DNA from: Rhipidocladum racemiflorum
Lineage: Eukaryota > Streptophyta > Magnoliopsida > Poales > Poaceae
Assembly (NCBI GenBank): GCA_036346355.1
Contig: CM070584.1
Location: forward strand, 54,457,097 to 54,521,096
Reading direction: 5' to 3'
Length of the DNA stretch: 64,000 bases
Shown here: positions 45,784 to 56,217 of the stretch, one piece after another
Position numbering within the stretch: the stretch's first letter is position 1
Layout of the letters: each line of letters opens with the position of its first letter
Notes under the pieces: model-generated
Database searches by the model: none
Seen by the model: the letters and a program-made list of their open reading frames with translations, nothing else
Told to the model about the DNA's origin: nothing
Position numbers and translations under genes: made by a program

Positions 45784-46857
45784 CGAGTTGTTGCCCCGCT
45801 TGGGAAAAGGGCAATCTCGATGAAGTGTCCCCGCGCCACGGTTGTAGCACGGGCGGAACTGAACTTGCCCCCGCTCTCACTCCGGCGGTGGCGGTGGAGG
45901 CCGAGGAGCAGCAACGAGGCAGGGCGAGGGCATCGGCTGGTAGTGGAAGTGTAGGAGCAGTGCCCTCGGTAGAGGAAAAGCGATCCGAAACGCCGCGATG
46001 ACTGCCGCCAGCTGGAAAAGGTGTCGTCCTCTTCCGTTTCTTCTCTTCTTGGTGATTCTTCATCTTATGCTCAACAGTGATCGCCCGACTCACCAAGTTA
46101 TTGAAGTCCGGGAAATCACACACAGAGAGCTTGTCTTGCATCTTTGCTGACAGCCCACCCATGAAGCGGTCCTGCTTCTTCTGATCATTGTTCACTTCTT
46201 CTGGCGCATATTGGGCCAAATAGTTGAACTCTCGGGAATAGTCCATCACAGACTTGTTCCCTTTGCTTGAGAGAGAGGAACTCTGCCTCTTAATGTCCAT
46301 GAGCCCCTTCGGGATGTGATACGCCGAAAGGCCTCACGGAACTCCGCCCAAGTCACCTGGTGACCGGCGGGCTGCATGACCAGAAATTAGCCCACCAAGC
46401 ACCAGCGAGGCTCTGGAGGCTGTTGGCGACAAAGAGTGCCTTTTCATGATCTTCGCGGCGGATGAGAGCAAACTTCGCTCAATTGTGCGCAACCAATCAT
46501 CACCTCAAGTGGCTCGCTGGCGCGAGAGAAGGTGGGTGGCTGTGTATGCAAGAAATCCAGATAGCCATTGGGGCGGTCTCGCCCATCACGGCCACCTCGA
46601 GGAGCTTGATTCTGGACAAGCATTTCCAGAATTCGGTTGGTTGTCTGCTGATTTTGTTCCGACCTCAGCAGCACATCCAAGAGGTTGGGAGGAGGAGGCG
46701 GATCGCCATCGTGAGGCTGCGATCGCCCCGCACCCTCATCACCTCCCATATCCCCGTGGGTCCTCGTGCATGCGTCAACCAAAAGTAGACGACACGAGTT
46801 AGACACCACAAGGAAGGAATAAGCTCTTACACTCGGCCAAAATTCTAATTTAAACAT
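45665..46857 (-). pseudogene. Gag (frameshifted)
   Basis: The frame 46444-46857 has an acidic/proline-rich N-terminus (DPPPPPNLLDVLLRSE) typical of plant gypsy Gag. The frame 45665-46300 has the Gag core (SVMDYSREFNYLAQYAPEEV, RFMGGL). The nucleocapsid zinc knuckle is not readable, probably because of indels. Confidence 0.8.
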
Positions 46858-47119
46858 GAGCTAGACAGTAGCACAATCTAACATACATAAAAGCATAGAT
46901 CAAGATGCAAAATGACATGGCAAGGCATATGCATGCATGGTATGACATGAAATGCACGATTCCAACGTGATCGCTTCTCCCACACTCATTATTCAACCCA
47001 CGCAACCGAATTATAAACATAGGGCGGGTAATATAGCGTTAATTTCTACTAGAAGGCTAGTAAACCACAATCAATCACCTAAGTGGTTGTCAAGTTTAGA
47101 GTTCGTCTTTATGCACCTT

Positions 47120-47131
47120 GCTCTGATACCA
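47120..47131 (-). other. Primer-binding site (tRNA-iMet)
   Basis: The minus strand reads TGGTATCAGAGC, complementary to the 3' end of initiator tRNA-Met, 4 nt inside the 5' LTR. Confidence 0.93.
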
Positions 47132-47135
47132 GCCT

Positions 47136-50100
47136 TGTGAGGAGCCGTCCAGACTGTCCTCGAGCTATTGGAACACCCCGTTAACCTCATTGGATTTGGA
47201 GGCTAGCAACGATTCGCCGATGGCGCTCGCGATGCTAGCATCCAAGCCCAAATGAGATAACAGTGGAACCATTCAAATAACTCGACCACAGCCCCGGTAT
47301 TCCCCCGGTATGCGACCCGAACTTCGCCAGATCGCCCCGCATACCGGTTTCCACTGCCACATCAATTCAATTTGCATAAAGGGGACAACGAACTCAAACC
47401 CCACAACCGGACACGCAACGCGGAAGCACAACAAGACTAAACCAAAGCACAAAGACAAACCCGACAACCACACAACTAGAACAACTCAACTAGCATGCTA
47501 GACAAATAAGATGATGCAACCTAAACCAAGATAGCACAAAAAATTCGAAAATCCGGCATGACCTTCCTAGATTCTAGGACATCCACTCAGCAGACAAGAA
47601 AAGCAGTTGATATAGCATGATAATATGGAAAGGATAAAAGCAACAAACAAGCATGATAAGGACATCACAACACAACCACGATCAACAGGAAGAATACCAA
47701 GTCTTCAAGCCACACAGGACATGGTATTTAAAGCTAGCTATACAACAAAAGGGAGTTTAACCAACACATTAGCAAAATATGACATCTCCGGAAGTGTTCT
47801 GCCCCTGAACACTTCCGGGCGTGAGTGACATCGCAGTAACCTCTACTCGGTGTCCCGCCCGGGCACCGAGGCGATGAGGACAGAACTCGCATGACCCTCC
47901 CGATCCTCACACGAAAACCACAAGCGAAGCATGAGTACGAAGGTACTCGCAAGACTTACCCGTGGTCCATATACGACCGACTCCAAAGGGTTATGCATTT
48001 GGGTACAGAAAGGAATAAAGCTGAAGATAATAGTGCGGAAAAGCATTAACATTTGTAGTATGAGTATGACAGCTAAACCGATTACAAATTTAAAGCAGTT
48101 ATTGACCGCACCTACTTCTATCATGAAGTTGAAAGGTAACAACACCAAAGTAAAGCATTTACAACCATTTTAAAGCTCAAGTACAACGACGAGCCAGGAA
48201 TTTAAGTTATTACTACGTTGAGTGTCGGATGACGCGAGCGTGCTCATATCCGAGAGCGCGGCAATTCGAATCGCTTAATTAACCTGCGCAGGAAGCATTG
48301 ATCGCACGACATGTGCCACAAAGTACCTCATGTCAACCCCTCCCTTCCTTACCCCTTCGTTGAACCTTCTTCATGCGGTCCGAGCACCTAGCACCCCTCG
48401 GCGACCCAAGCCTGGCTTGGCCTCGAGGGTCGGCTAAGCCTCGCCCTCAACCACATCCAACCGCATGAGGGCATGATCCATCGAACGGCATGTGATGAAA
48501 GAGTGGCTTACCCAACCATATTCAGGCATGCGATCAACCTAATGGTGCTCGATCAACATGGCACACAAACGGATCGGTCCTTAATTGACACAGGCGGGAC
48601 TACGCCAATTGAGTCTCCATACCCAATTGATCCTACTCTCCCGCCCGGTCGCCAATTATTAATGTCTACCTCCAAGTAACATGGTGAACCCATTTCCAAC
48701 ATAGTTCACATGTGTAGTATTTAGTACTCTCAAGTGATGGAACCGTCCACCACTTGGCCCAAACCCGACCTCTAAGCAAACTAAGCATGGACACATTGTA
48801 TTTACCCATAAGCTAGCTCCAAAGGAAAGGTTCAACAAGTGTCAAGGAGTGAGTGTGCAGCAATTAGGTTCTACTACCCTTACTACCATTGACTCCTAAT
48901 GCAAAAACCTAATCATTCAATAAGCATTTTATTCACCAAAATAAACATATATAAAGGGTTGAACATGCTTAGGTGCTTGCCTGATGCTTCTGTCGGATCC
49001 TCAGTAACCACCGGCTCACCGTGATCACCCTCGACCACAGCCGCGTCACCCTCCGAGCGATCGTTCTCTACACGATGACAATGCAAGATGAAATGAGATG
49101 CATGTGATGCGTATGAGGGGGAATGACAATTAAAGAAAAATGAGAGCATTCATCAAGTCAAAATGGAAACAATGCGAAATCCCACAAAAACAGTCAAACA
49201 TCAATACGATTAGCTCACCCTACTACGATCCAAACCTTCATAGCTAGTGATTTATTTGACATCAACCCCAAAGAAGTTATTAAGGTACACCACGAACGAG
49301 CATAAAGACCTAATGAATTCATTTATCATGGACTAGGGGCTTCGGCCATATGAAAGAAATCCAGGACAGGCCTAGCATAACCCTCACAGATTACATCCGA
49401 AGCATCGGCGCTCCAACCATCGATTAACCATTACAGACACAACAGTAGGAAATGAGCTAGAACATAGCATAAGCTGTAAGGGTTGAACGAAAGGAATGGG
49501 GAATGGGTCTCCGAATTTGAAATGTAAGGGTTGCGCCATGTACTCAGATTAGCGTAAATACTCCTAATGCATAAAAATGGGAACACATACACCACCCAGG
49601 TTGCATGACCTATCTAATAGAATCTTCTAACACAAATCAAGAACGGGCAATTCGCCTTAGGATTATAGCATTATGCATCAACATTTACTACGTAAAGAAC
49701 TTATTAGCCACTACTAGCAGTACACTAACTTGTAACCATTCCGAACCGTCAACCCACAGCCACTCTAGAACCAACTAAGCTACACAAGGTGGTACCTAGG
49801 ACAAGAGTTATAGACTACATGCCAGGACCGAGCCCCAAGCAAACCCCCCAACGTATCAACATCCGGAGGGCGATGACACAGCCAGCTCCAGGAGCTCCGA
49901 GAGACGGCGCAAGGGACAAAGATTTCGAACCAGTAGGAAGAAGAAAGAAAGACCAACCATTAACAGTACTCTTCCCACCTACCAAATCATTCACACCACA
50001 AGCCAGTGCACTAAACCTCAATTTAATCATTCTCATCCTATCCAACTTGTACCCGATTCCAAGGAAAGCAACGGCTCATCACAGGACTACAAGCACATCA

Positions 50101-50590
50101 CCAACACACCCTTTGCCATCACCTCCTAGGCATTCTAGCAAACACTTGCCATGCATCACTTTGGAGCAACCCACCCAAAACACAACCAACCCAAGCCATG
50201 GCCATGGAGCTAGAGCTCGGCCATGGGGAGGTAGAGGGAGGAAGGGAATGCAGAGAGAGGGAGCTCACCCAAAGATGGAGGAGGTGGTGGGAGCCGCGGC
50301 GGCGAGGTGGCAGCAGGGCGGCGTCGGCTCGAGAGTGACCCGGCCGGGGGCGCCGGGTGGAGGCGGCGCCAGGCGAGGCAGTGGCCGGGCCGGCGCGGGA
50401 GCACGGGGAAGGGCGCCGGCGGCGTCGCCCAGGCGGAGGAGGGCCGTGCGGTGGGGAAAAGAAAAGAAAAGTGGCGTGGGGGAAGGAACCGGGTGGAGAA
50501 AGAGAGGAAGAAGGTTGGGGGAAAAAAATTGATTTGTGGAATTACCTTCCTACCCTCCTGACACACACGGAGAGAACTAGAGCCACGACA
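47136..50590 (-). repeat. 5' LTR of the Tekay-like element (3455 bp)
   Basis: Pairs with 38802-42257. It ends gagccacgaca at 50590 next to the GTTTA target duplication. Confidence 0.95.
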
Positions 50591-50790
50591 GTTTATTAGT
50601 AATGCTGAATCAGTGTCCGTTTTATGCATATTACAGACGTTTCGTAGATAGAACCGTCTGTGATGTGTATTTTTACGTAAACCGTCTGTGATATGCAACG
50701 ATTATCACAGATACATAGTTACAGATGATTCGGAAAACCGTCTGTGATGACGGTTTCGAATCGTCTGTAATGATCTTTTGTGCAGCAGTG

Positions 50791-53084
50791 GGGCGCTCTG
50801 TTCCGTCGGTGGATATTTTTTGTTCGACTTTTTGGTACAAGAGCGAGAGACACCGGAGTCACTCCGCGGCTATTTAACGATGAAGACGTTTGAAATTGTA
50901 TTTAAACAGAATTAAGAGGCATAATGTATGATTTAACAAATAAAAGCCATATTTAATGTTTTAGGAACCGCTCGTCATAAGTCACGTGTTTCGTACACGA
51001 ATACGTACGTATGAGCAGCAGTGGGCTGCACACAACATATATCAACGTGAGGAATTTTAGGTTGGGTGAGCGGCGGAGGGGGTGGCACAGAGCTCATGAA
51101 GAAGCAGATCTAGCGCGCGGCAACGGCGACGACTACGGAGGAGCTCCGGACATGGAGGAGACGGGAGGGAGAGTGCTCGCGACGATCGGCGCAGATGAAC
51201 AGGACAGTGGCAACGGGCGATGGTAGAGGGAGCAAGGCGGTGGTTGGCAAGTGAGCGTGGTCGGGGGAAATGGGTGCATGCTCAATTAGACTATGGAGTA
51301 CCCAGCAGGAATTGAGATCCTCTGATGTCGATTCTCTGACGTTGAGTCACTGACATGTAAGCCTCATATGTCACATGTCAGTGACTCAACATCTGAATCC
51401 ACCCATGCATATATATTTTGAAATTAAATTCGTTACTCGAATTGTGAAAAGTGTTCAGTAATTTAAAGATACTTCTTTTTCTTCCTTCCCCTCTCTCTGT
51501 GGTGGGAAACTTGCTTCCCAAACCTTTTTGCCAAACTGAAGGGGGAAAAAAGGCTAGCTACATGCAGAAAACGCAGTCCAATATATTTACGAAGAATCTC
51601 CTGGATGTGTAAGCTTGATGAGTAGTACTGCCTTATCTCAAACCGACGATCGATCCAAAATTTGACTATATATACATTGTGTTGTAATGTACTGCACTTA
51701 CTAGTAAGCCACTGTCGTCCAACTTGTTGCTTCCGGCGGACGCAAGCGTCCATAAATAGAAGTGTGACGGCTATCGGTAACCAACTAGCTTAGAAGGTGC
51801 GCTAGCGATGGAGACCGTGCATGTCTTCGAGTTTTAATACGAAAACGACACGAAACCATAAGCGTACGTAATTAACTACGTGCCATGCATTAACCACCGC
51901 CTGCCATGAGCAGAGACGAGGTCGTACGTGTCAACCGACGGCTACCCCATCGAACGCGGAACCATGTGCTTATCTAGCCTATTACTCCCTCCAATCATAA
52001 ATAATAGTTATTTTAGATCTCGATATGGTCTCTAAACCTCAACTTTAACAAGTGCGGATAGCATGCCGCCATGTGGCACTACCTGAGAGCAGAAGAATCC
52101 CTGATGTGGTGGGCCTTGTCCTGTTCTCGCGATCGGCCGAGTTATAGACGAGCCTCAGACACAGCGGTGGAAGATGTCATCTGTCACGTCTTCTACTTAG
52201 AGAGAAAATTATTTTTATAAATACATTCACAAAATGGCTAGTTTTGTAAAAGAAAAAAAAAAGCCACATGGGGCTAGATAAGCACTCATTTCTTGCATGC
52301 TTGTTGCATGAATTTCAGGGTTGTGTTCTTATTTCCAGACGTGTTTGAAGATTTGTGCGCCGTCCATCTCGGTCTGCAGAGCTAACTGCGCATGCGCCGG
52401 CGAGTGGCACGAACAACGGTCCGTCGAGGCCGGCTAGTCGGCACCGTCTATTCCTCCGGCCGGATGCTAAATGTCCAACCTTGCTCCAAGCCTCCCTCCA
52501 ACACACGTTCATTTTTTCCCCTCTGTCACCGCGCCAAGGACGTCGATGCCACATGGCACAGCGGCAGCGATCGATGAGCTAGGAGGAAGTGGCGGCGCAC
52601 CGCCTCTGGGGCTCCCGGCGCCGTACAAGAATAGCCGACCGTGTGGGTATTCTTTACGGTACTATTAAAATTTCTAATATTTCTGTCCATTGTACTTACA
52701 TGATTCTTGAGCATTCTTTATGGTAGTATTAACATTTCACAGTATGATTAAGCTTGTAAATTTTTGTAAAAATCTGACGGTGATTCTGTTCTTTTTTATT
52801 AATTACTATTTTTTATTTTTTAGAAGCACTAGATGAATGAAAAATTGTTAAAAATTCTCTGAGTGTTTTATAGATTAATTGGGATTTATTCAGATTTTTT
52901 GTAATTTTTCTTGAATGTGCTAAAAATCAAATAAAATCAACATTATGTCAGCATACCATGCCAGTGCGTGCCCTCCCTCCCTGCCAACCTCTTGCGAAGT
53001 TACGTGACAGCACTCTCGCAGTTAACCGGTCGAATTTGGCTCGCACACGCATGCATGCACACAATTAATATTGTGATTCGTGCA
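50791..53084. other. Intergenic DNA; small hairpin and one MITE end
   Basis: A perfect 17-bp inverted repeat (51341-51357 and 51374-51390, gttgagtcactgacatg) forms a hairpin. A Stowaway-like left end tactccctcc lies at 51983 without a matching right end. A GC-rich open stretch (51011-51226) has no recognisable domain. Confidence 0.5.
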
Positions 53085-53092
53085 TATATATA
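53085..53092 (+). promoter_or_regulatory. TATA box of peroxidase 3
   Basis: TATATATA lies 160 bp upstream of the ATG. Confidence 0.6.
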
Positions 53093-53244
53093 CAGCACAT
53101 ATATGCAGCCGTGGCACTGCTGCACACTGTCTCCTCACCGCTTGGATCAACGGAAGCTTCCAAACTAGGAGCAACGTACGTAGCTCGATCGGTAGCTCTC
53201 CAATTTGCGTTTGATCGCAAGTACACGTACGCGCGCTCGCCACG

Positions 53245-54359
53245 ATGGGCTTCTTCTCCTACCTCCTGTCTCTGGCAACGACGATGCTGGCCGCGTCGTC
53301 CGTCGTCGCGCATGCGTCGGCCGGCGGCCTGTCGGTGGGTTACTACATGCACTCGTGCCCGCAGGCGGAGAAAATCGTCCGCGCCGCCGTCACCAAGGCC
53401 TTCGACAAGGACCCCGGGACCCCCGCCGACATCATCCGCCTCTTCTTCCACGACTGCTTCGTCAGGGTACGTACGTGCCTAGCTAGCTAGCTTGTGTACA
53501 TGCACGCCAATTTGTAGCTTAAGTAGGCAGTAGCTGTAACCTTTTGTTGCATGTACGTATGCGCGCGACACAGGGTTGTGACGCGTCGGTGCTGCTGGAC
53601 TCGACGCCGGGGTCCAAGGCGGAGAGGGAGTCGCCGGCCAACAACCCGAGCCTGGATGGTTTCGACGTCATCGAGGACGCCAAGGAGGAGCTCGAGAGGC
53701 AGTGCCCGCGCACCGTCTCCTGCGCAGACGTGCTGGCCCTCGCCGCGCGCGACGGCACCTACCTCGCCGGCGGCCACGACTTCCCCATGCCCACCGGCCG
53801 CCGCGACGGCTGCGTCTCCCGCGAGGAGGACGTACTCCCCAACGTGCCGCACCCGGACTTCGACGCCAACCAGCTCATCAAGAACTTCGCTGCCAAAGGG
53901 CTGACCATGGCCGACATGGTGACGCTGTCGGGCGCGCACACCATCGGCACGTCGCACTGCTCGTCCTTCACCAACCGCCTCTACATGTACCGCAACGGCG
54001 GCGTGTATGGCACCGACCCGGAGATCCCGATCGCCTACGCGGCGTACCTCAAGGCAAAGTGCCCGCCGGCGACGGCAGCGCAGTTTGACCCGACCATGGT
54101 GCAGCTGGACGTGGCCACGCCTTTCCGGATGGACAACCAGTACTACAAGAACGTGCTGGCGCACAACGTCGTGTTCTCTTCCGACCAGACGCTGCTCCAG
54201 AGCTCCGAGACGTCCGGGCTTGTTGAGTTCTACGCCAGGGCGCCAGAGGCGTGGGACACCAGCTTCGCTGCCGCGATGGTGAAGCTCAGCCACGTCGAGG
54301 TGCTCACCGCCGGCCAGGGGGAGATCAGGGAGAAGTGTTCCAAGGTGAACTCGTACTAG
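53245..54359 (+). CDS. Class III secretory peroxidase 3 (two exons, 335 aa)
   Basis: Same family. Exon 1 is 53245-53466 and exon 2 is 53574-54359; the 107-bp phase-0 intron (GTACGT...ACACAG) is at the same site as in the other two. Signal peptide is about 1-26 (…AHASA/GGLSV). Catalytic Arg65 and His69 are in RLFFHDCFVR, the Ca motif is GCDAS (75-79), the conserved Pro-Thr-Gly-Arg-Arg-Asp-Gly is present, and the proximal ligand is His196 in LSGAHTIG, the most canonical of the three. Eight disulfide cysteines are 38, 71, 76, 118, 124, 203, 237 and 329; a ninth, Cys154 (RRDGC), is extra. It lies about 260 bp upstream of the Tat-like retrotransposon. Physiological substrate unknown. Confidence 0.95.
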
Positions 54360-54576
54360 ATACATATATGCATGTATGCATGCTAACTTATTGCTTCCCT
54401 TAGACTGTATACTTATTATAATTTTGCGGTTAATATTGTCTCAGCATGTTCGTTCACGTATGATTTGCAGACTGGACAACATAAATGTGACCTTAATTCC
54501 TCAAATATGAGGACCTTTTATTCCATGGAACGTGTCTTTCCATTCTGAGTTATGGGACTGAAAGGGAATCATGTAC

Positions 54577-54619
54577 TACTTCCTCCGGTCACAAATAGTT
54601 ATCATTTTAAATATAAAAT
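54577..54619. mobile_element. Left end of a MITE cut by the Tat-like element
   Basis: tacttcctccggtcacaaat resembles a Stowaway terminus. The sequence stops where the LTR starts at 54620; its other end would be beyond the window. Confidence 0.45.
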
Positions 54620-55293
54620 TGTCGACGATTGGGGAGCAGGCCCCCGCCGAGCTTACTTGTTGGTGGAGGGACCAACCGCGACCCCTTCTTGCGTGATGAG
54701 ATACTCAGAGGGGTGACTCACTGGACTTCAACAGGCAGAGACACTGTAGTTTACCCTGGTTCGGGCCTCTCAAGAAGGAGATAATAGCCCTACTCCAGCT
54801 AGTGTATACCTTTGTGCAGAAAAAGTTATCTGTCTGTCCCCTTCACGGTGGGGGTGCTTTTATAGCTTACAAAGGGGCGTGCTTGTTCAAACCCACTAAC
54901 TCCACGTCCGACCAGGTCCAACGTGGTAACTAACGGATCCTACACTCCTGTCACGTCCCCGCGAGGATCGCAACGAACTAGCGGAGGTTACGCAGCGGGT
55001 GGTTACCGACCTCGGGATCACGTCAGGTCGGCTAACGTCTAACTTCGAACTCGGCCACCCTGGCCTGAGCACGAGCTATCGGTCCACCCGGCCATGCGAC
55101 CTCCTAAAAAGGTCCCGGCTAGACCGTCCCTTGGAACAACTCCTTGCGACCAGGACGGGGACGACCTCGTGCTGCTCGTGGCGCCCGACTAGATCGTCCA
55201 GGGGAACGGCCTTCCGGTAGTTCGGGCAGCAGTGAGCCCGCGCCCCTCGTGGCACCCGAGGTAATTCTGTGGGGTCTACCCGATTCCCCGACA
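54620..55293 (-). repeat. 3' LTR of the Tat-like element (674 bp)
   Basis: Starts TGTCGACGATTGG and ends ttccccgaca on the + strand. On the minus strand there is a TATA box (ctataaaa, complement of 54858-54865). A purine-rich ctcgggggctagc just outside (complement of 55294-55306) is the likely polypurine tract. Confidence 0.85.
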
Positions 55294-55593
55294 GCTAGCC
55301 CCCGAGGTTCGAGTGGAAGAAGGTTTTTTTTAAAAAAAACCTTCCTCTCGGGCCTATCGTCTCCCGAGCCAGCCAGGTTGGTCGCGACGAACAGCTGCCC
55401 CGACCTCCGAGCTATTAGTCCGCCCCGAGAGACGAGCTCGGTCCCGCCGTGCCTTGGGCGTGCGAACTAGTTCCCATCCTACCGACGGTTCCTTCCCTTG
55501 GAAGCTTCATTCGGTTAGTACGAACCGCTCCTCCTCGGGAACCGTCGCCCGGCAAGACAGCCTTGGTTTGCGTGTCCACGCGTCGCTCCCCGT

Positions 55594-56217
55594 GTGGTGG
55601 ACGTCTCAACTGCCCCCTGCGCCTTTAGGGCTTCCTCGACCATAACAGCGGGAACCTCTTCGTTCTCTCGTTTGGTTTTTAAACCCCAGAAGAGAAACCC
55701 TAGATCCACTTGCCCTTTCAACCAACTAGTGCGCTTCCTACTTCTTCGTTTCGGCGCTTCATCCTCCTTTCCGATCATCCCCTCCATCCTCATGGCGAAG
55801 TTTGGCGTCAGCAAACTTGATAGGCGCAAGCTGGAGATTCTTGAGCGGGCGAAGTACCTTGACGCCGGCTCATGGAGAGCCGCTGGTGCCGAGGAGAGCC
55901 CCGAGCCGGAGGAAGGAGAGATCGTCTCCACCGAGCTCTACGCCATAAACGGGCTTCGCACGCCTGAAAGCGAGTTCGTTGAAGCCGTACTCGCCTTCTG
56001 TGAGTGCGAGATCGTCCACCTCCACCCAAACTCCATCCTTATCATGGCCATCTTCGCCCATCTCTGTGAGGGGTTTGTGGGCGTCGAGCCTACTCCCAGT
56101 CTCTTTCTTCACTTCTACACCCTTTCGCGCACCGGCACCCCCTCGCAGGCCGGCTGCCTTTACTTCCGCCTCCGACCTACTCCGCCTGCAGACGAGTACC
56201 CGAAGCCACGCTCATGA
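55594..56217 (+). CDS. Antisense extra ORF, 'putative gypsy-type transposon' domain (5' part)
   Basis: A 207-codon open frame antisense to pol. The likely start is the ATG at 55792 (MAKFGVSKLDRRKL). It contains the N-terminal part of the plant-specific domain annotated as 'putative gypsy type transposon' (Transposase_28-like): ELYAINGLRTPESEFVEAVLAF, HPNSILIMAIFAHLCEGFVGVEP, LFLHFY. It is not a transposase in function as far as is known; its role is undetermined. The frame breaks at 56217 and continues in others, so the full gene is damaged or spliced. Confidence 0.7.
   Translation: MVDVSTAPCAFRASSTITAGTSSFSRLVFKPQKRNPRSTCPFNQLVRFLLLRFGASSSFPIIPSILMAKFGVSKLDRRKLEILERAKYLDAGSWRAAGAEESPEPEEGEIVSTELYAINGLRTPESEFVEAVLAFCECEIVHLHPNSILIMAIFAHLCEGFVGVEPTPSLFLHFYTLSRTGTPSQAGCLYFRLRPTPPADEYPKPRS

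Larger units (their letters stand above)
38802..50590 (-). mobile_element. 11.8-kb Tekay-like Ty3/gypsy retrotransposon (chromovirus), decayed
   Basis: A complete element: two LTRs (38802-42257 and 47136-50590), TG...CA ends, 5-bp target duplication GTTTA (38797-38801 and 50591-50595), PBS and PPT. The coding order on the minus strand is gag, protease, reverse transcriptase, RNase H, integrase, chromodomain. Sequence style of RT and the chromodomain, and LTRs of about 3.45 kb, point to the Tekay/Del lineage. The pol region is broken into many short frames by indels, so it is not autonomous. It inserted into a CACTA element. Confidence 0.95.
38397..50790. mobile_element. CACTA element (family 3), split by a retrotransposon
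   Basis: CACTA sequence occupies 38397-38801 and 50596-50790. Subterminal repeats are tagaaccgtctgtgat and its complement, different from families 1 and 2. The right end tttgtgcagcagtg (50790) is a CACTG-type terminus. The matching left end is missing: the element stops at the microsatellite. A ~295-bp unit of 5S-derived module plus subterminal repeats is tandemly duplicated (from 38397 and from 38692). The second unit is split by the retrotransposon and resumes at 50596. Confidence 0.8.
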
